DNA from: Carposina sasakii
Taxonomy: Eukaryota; Arthropoda; Insecta; Lepidoptera; Carposinidae
Assembly: GCA_014607495.2 (NCBI GenBank)
Contig: CP053175.1
Coordinates: 7,440,001 to 7,504,000, forward strand
Direction of reading: 5' to 3'
Length of the DNA: 64,000 nucleotides
A program made the position numbers and the translations under genes. Positions 35,160 to 45,837 of the stretch are shown piece after piece; position 1 is the first letter of the stretch, and every line of letters begins with the position of its first letter. The notes under the pieces are model-generated. The model worked only from the letters and a program-made list of their open reading frames with translations. It was not told where the DNA came from and made no database searches.

Positions 35160-36744
35160 CTGAAATAGAAATTAGTTATAAGTACTTTGAAAGACAGTAT
35201 ATTTTAGATAAACTAACCCTTTTCTATCCTGGGGGCCCCAGGCTGGGGCCTTAGATAAAGTGATCATTATTTCTCGATCGAATTAATAAAGGTTCACGAT
35301 CGACAAGTTTGATCCAGAAGGAAGCCTTGACGGCCGATTGGTGTAGTTGGTAGTGAGTGATCCTGCCCGCCGTTCCACAGGCCCTGGGTCCAAATCCCGG
35401 TAGTTGCAAACATTGATATCATGAGTATCGATGTTTGTTTCCGAGTCATGGATCTTTTTGTCTATGTATTTATAAAGTGTTGCCTGCTCTAGTACCCATG
35501 ATACAGGACCTTGGGGATTTTAGTGTGGTAGTAGGTTTACTGTTGTGAAATGTGTGAATATTTATATTTATTATTATTACCCTATAATAATTGGTGGGTT
35601 TGTATAATACCTTAAGGACCTAAAGTCATCTTCACCTGCCTGTGGTGCCTGCTATATAACAAATGAGGCACGGGGACTAACAGCTTATGTTCCTATATGG
35701 TTCGAATTACTTGGAAACATATCCTTGTCGATAGATTATTGTGAACATTTATAGGCTTAATGAGTAATTAAAGTTATGAGTGATTTAGCACACTTCTGCC
35801 TAACTTCTTATGTAGGGCCTGATTGAGGATAGGGTTATTATGTAAAACCGGGCTACTGCCCCATAAAATGAGAGTCTCCATAATAGAGACTTCAAAAAAA
35901 GGGCTTCGAAACTAATAAGGGCAAAGAACAAAGAAGAAACCACAGCTGTTAATGAATATAGGTTTATCCGAATTAATGGTATAGATAAATTAATTTCCCT
36001 CTTGGATGGTGCCATCAGGGCCACAAATATACGATTTGTTATAGTATACCTATATGTTCTGACTGACTGAATCATCAACACCGTGGCAAAATGAATTAAT
36101 CTTGTTACCTGATATTTGGCCCGTGGCTTTCATGAGCTTTGTACCTATAGGTTTATTGAAATTCCCACGGAAATGAGTAATAACGTCAATGCTCAAGTTT
36201 ACACGGACGTGGGCGGCCGCTATTGTTTATAATTTGATCATAAAAAATAATATAAATAACATAAATAAATAAAAGTCACGCCTCTTTCCCGAGGGGGTAG
36301 GCAAAGATCAAGGATCACCACTTACTACAGTCCTTCCTTACACACGTCTTTCGCTTCGTCTACTTTCATAATATTCTTTATGCACGCTCGTCGGTTTAGG
36401 GCACTCCTGACCTCACCGTTCTGACCATTTGACTCCAAAAAGTTCTACTAAGCTGATGTACGTACATAAGCCATTATATAAAAAAAACGGTGAGTTTTGT
36501 ATTTAGGATACTACTATGTGAAATTTCAAGTATTAACTAATTGATGCTAGTTATGAATACTTAAACTAAAAAACCGTAAATTATAATTTGCCATCTATAT
36601 CTATATTAATAAATAAACATGTTGAATAAATTATAGAATAAAATAAGAATGATCGTTAAATTGTTTTAGAAACAAAGGATATAGATATAAAGTTTGCTGT
36701 CGGTAGTTAAGATATATCACGAAAATAAACTTGAATCATGATGG
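35160..36744. other. Spacer between genes B and C, with a SINE
   Basis: Contains the SINE at 35328-35580. Two ATG-led frames on the reverse strand (e.g. 36081-35800) look random. No signal-peptide exon for gene B was recognised. Confidence 0.55.
35328..35580 (+). repeat. tRNA-derived SINE, forward copy
   Basis: Starts tgacggccgattggtgtag, has a degenerate B-box (gggtccaaatcccgg), and continues through aaacattgatatcatgagta to the 3' part with tagtgtggtagtagg. Same family as 1470, 46589 and 61932. Confidence 0.8.
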
Positions 36745-37150
36745 TTAATAGCCAAAATACCAAGGAAGTGGTTGTCTGAATTCTTTCCATACATCTTTGT
36801 AGAGTCCACTCTCTTCAGGTCGCCGGAATTCTTTCCAAAAATCCTTATACAGTCCCTTTTCTTCAGGCCGTGGGAATTCTTTCCACACACCCTTAAAAAG
36901 TCCCCTCCATTCTGGATATGTGAATTCTTTAAAATCATCTTTATAGAGTGCCCTCTCTTCAGGCCGTGGGAATTCTTTCCACGCATCCTTAAAAAGTCCT
37001 CTCCATTCCGGATACTCGTATGTGAATTCTTTAAAATCATCTTTATGGAGTCCCCTTTCTTTAGGTCGTCGAAATTCTTTCCATACATCTTTGTACAGTA
37101 CTCCTTCTTCAGGTCGTGGGAATTCTTTGAAAATGTTATTAATGAGTCCT
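36745..37150 (-). repeat. 48-bp-type in-frame repeats in gene C C-terminus
   Basis: About eight units encode KEF-x-RPEE-x-GLYKD-x-W, alternating with a variant KEFTYPEWRGLFKDAW. The unit is 16 residues with small length changes. Confidence 0.8.
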
Positions 37151-40100
37151 CTGTCTTCAGCTTCCGTCACCCGCGGCTGACGGAAAGCCCAGTCATTTAG
37201 CCAAATATCTCGTGCACCCCAAAATTTTCTGTCTTTGGCTCTTTCTTCGAACAATTCCCAATCTCGAGGACGCTTTGGTACAATTGACCACGGGTATCTA
37301 AATGATCCGGCAGTTTCCGTCACCCGTGGCTGATAGGGAATCCAGTCATTTTGCCATTTATCTCGTCCATTCCATAATTTTTTGTCTCTAGCTCTTTCTT
37401 CGAACAGTTCCCAATTTTCAGGACGCTTTGGCACAAATGACCATGGAAATCCAAATGATCCGGCAGTTTCCGTCACCCGCGGCTGAAAGGGAGTCCAGTC
37501 ATTTTGCCATTTGTCTCGTCCATCCCATATTTTTTTGTCTCTCGCTCTTTCTTGGAACAGTTCCCAATCTCGAGGACGCTTTGACACAAATGACGATGGA
37601 AATCCAAATGATCCGACAGTTTCCGTCACCCGCGGCTGAAAGGGAGTCCAGTCATTTTGCCATTTGTCTTGTCCATCCCATATTTTTTTGTCTCTGGCTC
37701 TTTCTTGGAACAGTTCCCAATCTCGAGGACGCTTTGACACAAATGACGATGGAAATCCAAATGATCCAGCAGTTTCCGTCACTCGCGGCTGATAGGAAGT
37801 CCAGTCATTTTGCAATTTGTCTCGTCCATCCCATAATTTTTTGTCTCTGGCTCTTTCTTGGAACAGTTCCCAATCTCGAGGATGTTTCGGCACAAATGAC
37901 CACGGGAATCCAAATAATCCAGCTAAACGTCGTCGCCGTATGTATAGATCTCTATCATCTTCCTGGCCCAGCTGTAAAGAAACCAATTATGTAAAATTTC
38001 AGTGAATTCAGACATTTTTAGCAGCAACTAGGTATTTGTTTTACATTTCGTTCAAGTTTGGTTTCGTTGTGTCAGAAATAAATGTATTTCGTAGCATGCC
38101 ACCATCACTTGAGTTTATCTAGGTTCTTTTTCAGATTTATTGCTTTCACTCCTTTTACATATTATAATGGTTTCTTAAAGTTTATCAGTTATGGTTTTAA
38201 TTAAATTATTGTTACATTTCCTAGCATCACATTATCTTTTACTTTCGTTCTACTTATTGTTAACTTATTCTTTAACCCTGCTACTAATTAACCGCGCGTA
38301 AAGTTACAACTTTGTTACACTTGATTTTTGACTATGGAATATCTGCCAAATTATGCTGTGAATACCTAGTTTATTTATTTTTTATTAGTAAGGCCCTAAT
38401 TGTTTTAATTGTTAATTTGGTTTGATTGCATACAAATCTAATCCATTAACAAGGATTCTGTCATCCACCGCCACTTTTTCAAATTCCAATCAACTTTACT
38501 GTTAAGGCGCTCCAATAGACGAATTTTAGGTATTTGAGGGGGTTGAGGTAGACGTAACTGCGGGGCGCCCCCCGCAACCAGCGCAATCTGCCGCGGACGT
38601 CCTTATTCTGTCGCCATCCGTATTCTGGTTGATTTCGGGATTAATTGCCGGGATTTTAATTTCTTTCCTGTATAATCAATTTTGTAACTGGGTTGCTTAC
38701 TGCGTAAATTGTAAATATAATTAAAAAATTTACAGGGTGTAGGTGGCAGCCAGGCAAATACTGGAATGTTCAACAAGTACTATAGGGTTGAGATACACGA
38801 CAATATTATAACTCGCAGGAAATGCATTTTTATTTTGATTATCCGTACCTAATGTTTGTTTTCCGCGCCAATTGTATCGGGCGATATCGACTAGTTAAAT
38901 GGGCTTATTGGTTATTGTGTGATACATAGCTGTTTTTTGGGTCACTTGTGACTCTCTATTAGGGTTGATCAGGTTTTTGAACTTTTTGAGCGTAACTGGT
39001 TTTTTTTAAATCGTCTATTGGTAAAATTTTTGTTTTTAAGCCATTTTCTAAGGCCGAATTAAATAAACAAAACATAACATAATGAGTGAGATCAACACTA
39101 AAATATCGTTTCATCAATTCGATTCTGAAACTTCGCCGGCAGCTGCCGCGGCACGCTCGTTCCGCTTGCTCGGCTCGTGCGTTGTTTGTCATACTCTAAC
39201 CTAACCTAACTTATTATTTTTATCATTGTATGAAAAGGGAACTGTTACACCGACAAAACGTCATTCGTCTTATACTAGTTGTGCGCTAAGGTTAATTTGA
39301 TGTGCAGTCAGTATTTATGATGATATTATAGTATTTTTGTACCAAAAGGTATTAATTTGTCTTGCATTCGAGGAAAACAGTTTATGTTGGGCTGATATTA
39401 TGTATTTTCGAATTATCTGCTGTAGTTATTTTGTAAAACATTGAGTTTATTTGTACTAAAATAATTTAATTGCTGTAATAAAGTATATAAAGGGCATACT
39501 GTACAAGTCAGTAGAGGAACAAGAGGGTCTTGATGTTTTGTAGGCGATGGGCTGACCATCTGTCACTACTAACCGAACTTGTATATCTCAACTATACCCT
39601 CAAAATTGGTCAGAAGTGGCACCATGTGGTTCTATCGGCCCTTGGTACTCTGCCTACCCCGTAAGGGATAAAAGCGTGATTATATGTATGTATGTATGTA
39701 TGTATTTATTTATTTATTTTTATTTATTTATTTGGTATTAGGAAGACCAACAGCTACATTAAGGCAGTAATAACAACAATATAGTGACATACAGCTAAAT
39801 TAAGGTCTCCGCAAGTATGCGACACAAAAATATTACACAACACAATTACAAATTGACTTGACTTACTAATTTAGCAAAATAGTTTCTTATGTACTTATTC
39901 ACTCGCGGCTAGGTACATCACACATAATTTAGGTCAATTAAAATACAAGACTATTTGAAAAAGGATCCAGCTATGGTCCGTCTTACCGCCACAGCACTTG
40001 TATCAAACAGATCTATGTCCAATGTCTTACTAGTTAAATTGAAATTATTACTCGCACGCCATATATAGGAGTTCTGCCTGTAGTTAGTTGAAGCAGATGG

Positions 40101-43100
40101 CAAGGAAAATATAGGGTTGGATCGGAGTTATGTAATAAAGTATATAAAAGATAAGATTAAATTGATGGGCGATTATTTATTTGATGTGCAATTAAAAATA
40201 TCTCCTAAACAAATAACTATGATCGGTTATAGCTTGCAGTTGCTGGATAATACACATTATTATTTATAACTCTTCTACCCCAAAGTGGTATTAAAGTATG
40301 ATCTTCAAATTCTTCCTTCGGATTATAAATGCGAAAGTAACTCTGTCTGTCTGTGTGTTACGCAATCACGCCTAAACTACTGAACCGATTTAAATGAAAT
40401 TTGGTACAGAGATAGTCTAGAGCCTGTGAAAGGACATAGGCTACTTTTAAATGCAAAAAAGAGATGTAAGGGGTTGAAATAGTGGATGAAAGTTTGTATG
40501 GAAATTACATCATTTTTTAAGCTAGAAGCTTTAAACTTATTTTTTAGACTTTTCATTAGATATAAATAAATAAGACATTCAAAATTTGTAAAAGAATACT
40601 CTAAAGGGGCTAAGAATAGGGGGTGAAAAATTTTGTGTGATGACATCGGAAAAAAACTTAGGGCTCAGAAAATAAAAATATAGAACAGAACAATACAGAG
40701 AATTAAGTAAGAAACTTGCCAAGTACTGCGCGCCATATGCAAAAAAGGGATGTAAGGGGTTGAAATAGGGGATGAAAGTTTGTATGGAAATTACGTCATT
40801 TTTAAAAGTTTTGTCTCACTACAAATATGCGAGTACAACTTCATAATGATTATTAAGCAGGACAATATGCAACAAACAGCTCTTTTAAAAATCGTACTAA
40901 AAACGTCGCATATAAAAATGTACTTAAATAAGCTTAATAACTTATTTTAATGCACATGTGTTTTACTTGCAAATTAATTAGCCTAAAAAAATTTAAAATG
41001 CTGCCGAAAGTCACTATTCCACGCGGACGAAGTCGCGGGACAGCTAGGGGTTCGCGGGCAACTTAGGGATTTATGTTCGAAACAATTTGAAATCATATAC
41101 ATATATACATAATAGTCACGCCCATTATCCCCCAAAGTGGTGTATATACAGGGTGTAACAAAAGGAGTATGTTAACCGAAAAGCTATAAATATAACCCAC
41201 TATAAAGATCCTATCACCAAAATTTTAGATAAAAAATCACATATTTATTTGTCCAGATAGTATGGAGAACACCTAACCCACTCAGGAATATTATGAACAT
41301 ACAATCTTGAAAAATAAACATGCGATTACTAGTCTAAAAATTTCGGGATATGTTATCTACAGTGGGTTGTTTTTATAGTATTTCGCTTACCATACCCTTT
41401 TTGTTACATCCTGTATATACTGCTACTTGTTATATTTGCTATTGATACTAAGTTATTTGCAGTTTAATGTCATAAAGAGGACTATACTAACACACGTAAA
41501 CTTTTGCACAACATTTTCGGAAAAATCCCGGATTTTTTTCCCGGGATTTTGTGGATCTAGAAAAAACTAAGTAGATATATAAAATTATACTAGGTCATAG
41601 AAATGGTAAAATAGACACGTAACATAATTACCTACTTATGACCTACTTATGAATATCATTTTTAAATACGAAATCACTACATATTATAAAACAAAGTCGC
41701 TTTCTGATGTCTGTCCCTATGTATGCTTAGATCTTTCAAACTAGAGAACGGATTTTTTTGATGCGGTTTTTTTAATAGATAGAGTGATTGACAAGGAAGG
41801 TTTATAATAATGTAACTAGGGACCCGCCTCGGCTTCGCACGGTAGTAATGCACTCTCACGCGGGCAAAGCCGTGGGCGGGCGCTAGTACAATCTAAAACA
41901 TACTATAAAGTATCTATGTAGGTAGGTACTTAATGTTTTCTACGTAAGTCTTTTTTACGTAAGGTCTCTCTTTTTTTAACTTTTGTTACACTACGATTTC
42001 CCAAGTCTACTTACTAATTAAATATAGTATTTTATATTATGTATTTGCGCGCGAAAAACAAGCACAGAACCGGCGTTGACAGTGGTCACGGCGGTACTGA
42101 ATGTTCCGAGCGAGACTGGCCAGTGCAAGGATTAGAACACAGCGTAGTTGTAGATGTGTTTTTTATTAATTGTTAATTATCTACAAAATTTACAAAAAAT
42201 GTACTTTGGCCATAAACTAGATCTGATAAAGCGCTATACAACTATGCAAGTTTCGTGTTGATATTCACAATAGTTTTCAAGATATTTCGCTTATAAAAAC
42301 GTAAAAAAGGTAATTTTCAAATCGAAATTCTATCGAGAATTTTTTAAGTAATTGAGTTTCCACGTTGGCCACAAACTTGATAAAGATTTAAATAATAACA
42401 TATAAAAAAATTAGAGCTGTGGTAATCGGACAAGTATTTAAAAAATCGATTCTAAAATGCCTCTTTTGTCTGATCACACCGCCTTAACCGCTGATCATCA
42501 ATTTATCTGTCATTCATTGTTACTACTTAAGCTATGTGGATTGCAGTATATTCTTCGTGACCCTGCAGTTCTATCTACTTCATTTTAGTAGCCCAGCCGA
42601 TCTGTATATTATGTGCATGATTCAAGCATTACCGATCTTAATTTGTAGAAGAGAGAACCGGCCCCCTGATTACGTAAAAGCAATAGCAAAGCCGAAGCCG
42701 CGCGATCGCGATAATTGAGTGTTGAGTGCGGCGCGCAACGAGCGCTCGGCGTCCTCCCGCGCCTCTTTCCGCGCACACAAAGTCCATTCGTTATCGTCGA
42801 ATTCGTACCACCCCATGTCTGCCCGTGGGTATCGTACGAGGCGATTAAGGGTTTCCGGGAGGTGGGCAGCAGCGCCTCCCGTGTTGACAACGTAGTCAAA
42901 AATACAAACTGCGGTCACCAACTCGCCTGCCCAGCGTGGTGACTATGGGCAAATTCCCCCCATGGCAGACTTGTGGCGTGCCCTGGGGGAGTCCTACGTC
43001 CAGCAGTGGACTGCAATAGGCTGATGATGATGATTTTTAAGTCTGTCTTACAAGTTAAGATTAGCATTTTCTTACATGCAGCCTGGCACACAAACATTTC

Positions 43101-43394
43101 TTTCAAGTGACACGTTGAAATGCCTGAAAGATAGCCGATTTATTTTCAAATTATAATAATTAATTCGACAGTCCCTTACAGGTTTGGTGAAGACATAATT
43201 CAAAGGAGTCAACTGGTCGTAATAAGTTTTACTTGACTTAATCCGGGTGATGTACTTACACCTTCACTTACATATTTATATTAAGTAGTCGTTTATTAAT
43301 TAGGTACTGGTTAGTGTGTTGTAAAAGTGCGTAAAAAACTTACCGTAGCTTGCGCTACAACCGCCAGCACTAAAGCAAACCGTAAGGCGCTCAT
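36745..43394 (-). CDS. Gene C: secreted Trp-rich protein of two tandem repeat types
   Basis: Not matched to a named gene. The main exon 37971-36745 starts at acceptor tttacag|CTG (phase 0) and gives 408 residues. The best candidate first exon is 43394-43344, a signal peptide (MSALRFALVLAVVAQAT) ending at GTAAGT in phase 0; joining gives 425 residues with a 5.4-kb intron full of repeats. Residues 18 to about 280 are five units of 51 residues (153 bp) with conserved RDWELFQERARDKK, W-x2-RDKWQNDW and QPRVTET. The rest is about eight 16-residue units of type KEFRRPEESGLYKDVW. The composition is highly charged and rich in Trp, Phe, Arg and Glu. The joining of the two exons is an inference: gene B's first exon is also missing and could use the same signal exon. 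Confidence 0.65.
37160..37940 (-). repeat. 153-bp in-frame tandem repeats in gene C
   Basis: Five units with a period of exactly 153 bp; the string cagtttccgtcac recurs at that spacing near 37309, 37462, 37615 and 37768. The two middle units are nearly identical and the outer ones diverge, indicating internal duplication or conversion. Confidence 0.85.
39491..39684 (-). repeat. SINE-like repeat (cacgcctttatccc family), reverse copy
   Basis: Runs from gggcatactgtacaagtcag to ataaaagcgtgattat, followed by a tetranucleotide tract (tatg, tatt) to about 39735. Confidence 0.7.
41149..41413. mobile_element. Palindromic CAGGGTGT MITE, copy 3
   Basis: Cagggtgtaacaaaaggagt on the left and gttacatcctg on the right, inserted at TA. 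Same family as 2300-2558. Confidence 0.8.
42715..43036 (+). mobile_element. RTE-type LINE 3' end with (TGA)n tail
   Basis: Forward orientation; ends gtccagcagtggactgcaat then aggctgatgatgatgat. The upstream part is GC-rich and keeps short coding remnants on the forward strand. It sits about 300 bp from the signal-peptide exon at 43344. Confidence 0.65.
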
Positions 43395-43423
43395 AATGGT
43401 GCCTTTTCCACTGTTTCATAGCT

Positions 43424-43431
43424 CTTATATA
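43424..43431 (-). promoter_or_regulatory. TATA box upstream of the signal exon at 43344-43394
   Basis: TATATAAG on the reverse strand, 30 nt before the ATG. If it is the core promoter, the untranslated leader would be very short (about 6-12 nt). A second, weaker TATATGA lies about 16 nt further upstream. Confidence 0.5.
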
Positions 43432-43434
43432 GCT

Positions 43435-45837
43435 AAAAGTCATATAGGAGCAACTAATTCCACTTAATAACAATAATAATAAATGCTGTTAAGTTATTTG
43501 ACCCATATAATAAGGAGGGTTAAAAATTTATTATTAAAAGATATTAATATTATACTAAGTAAGTAGTAAGTTTGCTCCATTTTTTTCTATCTAAAAAATA
43601 TAATATAATATAGACATAAAAAGCATATAGAGTAATAAATATACAGTATGTATAAATATAATGAGCGGGTAAACACAAAAATCCCGAATATTGTCTATAA
43701 AAAAATGCTTTCCACGACAATCAATATACCTAGATCGAGGGTTCGCCCACCACCGTGCCCTACACTCTCCGCTGACCCAACCAAACAAACCAAATTGGTT
43801 TTCGGATTAGCAGCTATGTATTTATGGTTGCATGCAAGGTGCTTGGATCTGGCTTCTCGTTACGACAGTAGTGTCTTGTGTTCGTGACCATGAGTCGGCA
43901 GATCCGAGGGTCAGCGGAGGGTTAAGGGCCCGGTGGTGGGCGAGCCCTCGATGGAAATTTGAACTTCCGAATAGTGACGCCTGATACAATTAAATAATCA
44001 ATATAACGCCATGTTACAGAAATAACCCACGGGTCGAGTATCTATTTGAATTTTACTAGAATCATGGAAAGAGTTTGTTGATATGTACCTACGTTCATTC
44101 CCTGTGCAAGTCTTATCTGTGGATCACATTTCCGCATTCTCTTTTGTTTTTGAACCGGAATTGTACCGAAATTCTTCTTGATCTTTATTGAATGTTGTAC
44201 TTACTTATACAAATATTATGTTCTGAAAAATTTTAACGATAAAATCTTGCTTAGCTTATCTCACAGAGATTTCATCTACTCGTAGGTACTTAGTTTTAAT
44301 AATAGCAAAAGTTTGTTGGTTGTTATTCTTAAATTCTTGACGAAAGTGGAAAAAACATCACGCTTTATACTACATTACAGCATGTTCTACGTCTGATTAT
44401 AGAAAAAAATAAACATTTTCATGGTTCAAAGACATCAAGATTAAATAATAAATTGTTACATGAACAACTATTTATGTGGCTTTTTCTAAGTGTTATTATT
44501 GAAGTTATATTTGGTTGTAAAGAGAAAAGTATTTATCTGTGTTTAGTCCCTGTTCCGAATCTTTATTTAGTAACTGTTTACCTCAGAATAATAAATAGTG
44601 TCACCGACAATATTTCGGTCACGGCGGCGGCAAAGATAATATGGAGCACAAGTGTGAGCGCAAAAACAGGTGCACTCTCTATTCTTTCACTCTGACAGCC
44701 TAATGAGACGGAAAGCCGAAACGGTTGGTGAAAGATCAGGCGCAGGATCAACGGTTTAACGTGCTTTCTTTCCGAGGCACGAACTAGTGACTATTTTACT
44801 AGATTGTAATCCGTAGGTACATGAAATAAATTCAATGTTACAGGCCCGTGACCGGGAACGAACCCACGCTCCCTGATTTGAAGGCGCGCGTGTACCTAAA
44901 CCATTGGAAAATCACTGCTTAAGCAGAAAAATATATTAAATTACCTAAACAACTAACAGGTAGGTACCTAATCTAGTCGCTATAATAAAAATTTAATGTG
45001 ATCGGAGTTCTAAAAAAATCCTCTCTTTTTTAAAGTTATTTAAGTACCTGGACTTTTAAAAAAAAGCAGTTTAATTGATTGGTATGACGTCATTTCCAGA
45101 AGAAACATGTCCTCGTCTCCCGTCGCGACTTACGTCCGCGCAGGCAACAGTTTGTTCGCTGTTGTTGTTAATTGTTTTTATGTTTTTCATGTAGCTTTAG
45201 GAAATTTGTGTTAAACATAACTACGGAAATTACGAGTTAGGTAATGTGGAGTTTTCTAGACTCATGTCATAGAAGTTATGTAGAGACCTTACCTAACTAT
45301 TCAAATATGTTATTATACGATGAACATAAACCTGTCTGTACAGATATGAGCTTTACTATAAATACATCAGCTGCATTTCCTTCCGTGCAAGTCGTAAGAG
45401 TCGAATAAGGAATTTAGGGGCATTCTCTGAAGCGATTACCTAGCTCATTCGTGATCGTACAGTTCTCGCTTCCCTGATTTTGTGAGCAGAGCTGCATTTA
45501 GAAAAGTCAAGTGTGCTTGAAATGCCCAATACGATATCTTGGGCTAGATGCATTGCCACTCTGAGTATGTCTGATTTATATACCTATCCATCAATCGAAG
45601 AAAAAATGTTATCACAATAATTACATAGTTATTAATTATAATTAAAACATGTATTAACAAATACCACTGCAAAATAATAGATTTTTAATAATAAATAACT
45701 ACCAATCAGTGGAATTGTCATCTAAGCGTGAAATTTAGCCAATTTCACACCTTAAAAATGACATGGTTTTTATTTAAAGTTTACTGGCAGTAATTTGAGT
45801 ATTTAAGATAACAAATTGTTAATAGTTAGTTCTAAAA
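43435..45837. other. Divergent intergenic region between genes C and D
   Basis: The presumed upstream region of both gene C (reverse) and gene D (forward). It holds repeat fragments at about 44590-44900, including a tRNA-like B-box on the reverse strand near 44850 (gggttcgttccc), and an interspersed repeat at about 45340-45490. A TATTTAAG at 45800-45807 lies 30 nt before the gene D start. Confidence 0.5.

Larger units (their letters stand above)
37990..43340. other. Gene C intron or intergenic sequence, repeat-rich
   Basis: Includes a reverse SINE-like copy (39491-39684) followed by (ATGT)n/(ATTT)n tracts, repeats ending gcggacgaagtcgcgggaca (about 40320-41045) and ccgtgggcgggcgctagt (about 41690-41890), the MITE at 41149-41413, and an RTE tail at 42715-43036. 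A short run of TTAGG-like units (cctaacctaac) occurs near 39197. No further exon was recognised. Confidence 0.55.

Noticed and set aside
35800..36081. A hydrophobic 93-codon reverse ORF considered as a membrane protein or gene B first exon
   Set aside because: No splice donor in phase, no family match and random-looking composition.
36108..36132. Possible first exon of gene B (ATGAAAGCCACG... then GTAACA)
   Set aside because: It encodes only MKATGQIS, not a signal peptide, and the donor leaves the wrong phase.
37160..37940. Regular 153-bp spacing considered as a CRISPR array or satellite
   Set aside because: The repeat is in frame, codes throughout and lies in a spliced eukaryotic exon.
37428..37994. 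A forward ORF with repeated QMTMEIQMI units
   Set aside because: Antisense of the 153-bp repeats of gene C; the repetition is inherited from the real frame.
39190..39212. TTAGG-like telomere repeats
   Set aside because: Only about three degenerate units (cctaacctaac) occur, which is common by chance or as transposon ends in insect DNA; this is not a telomere.
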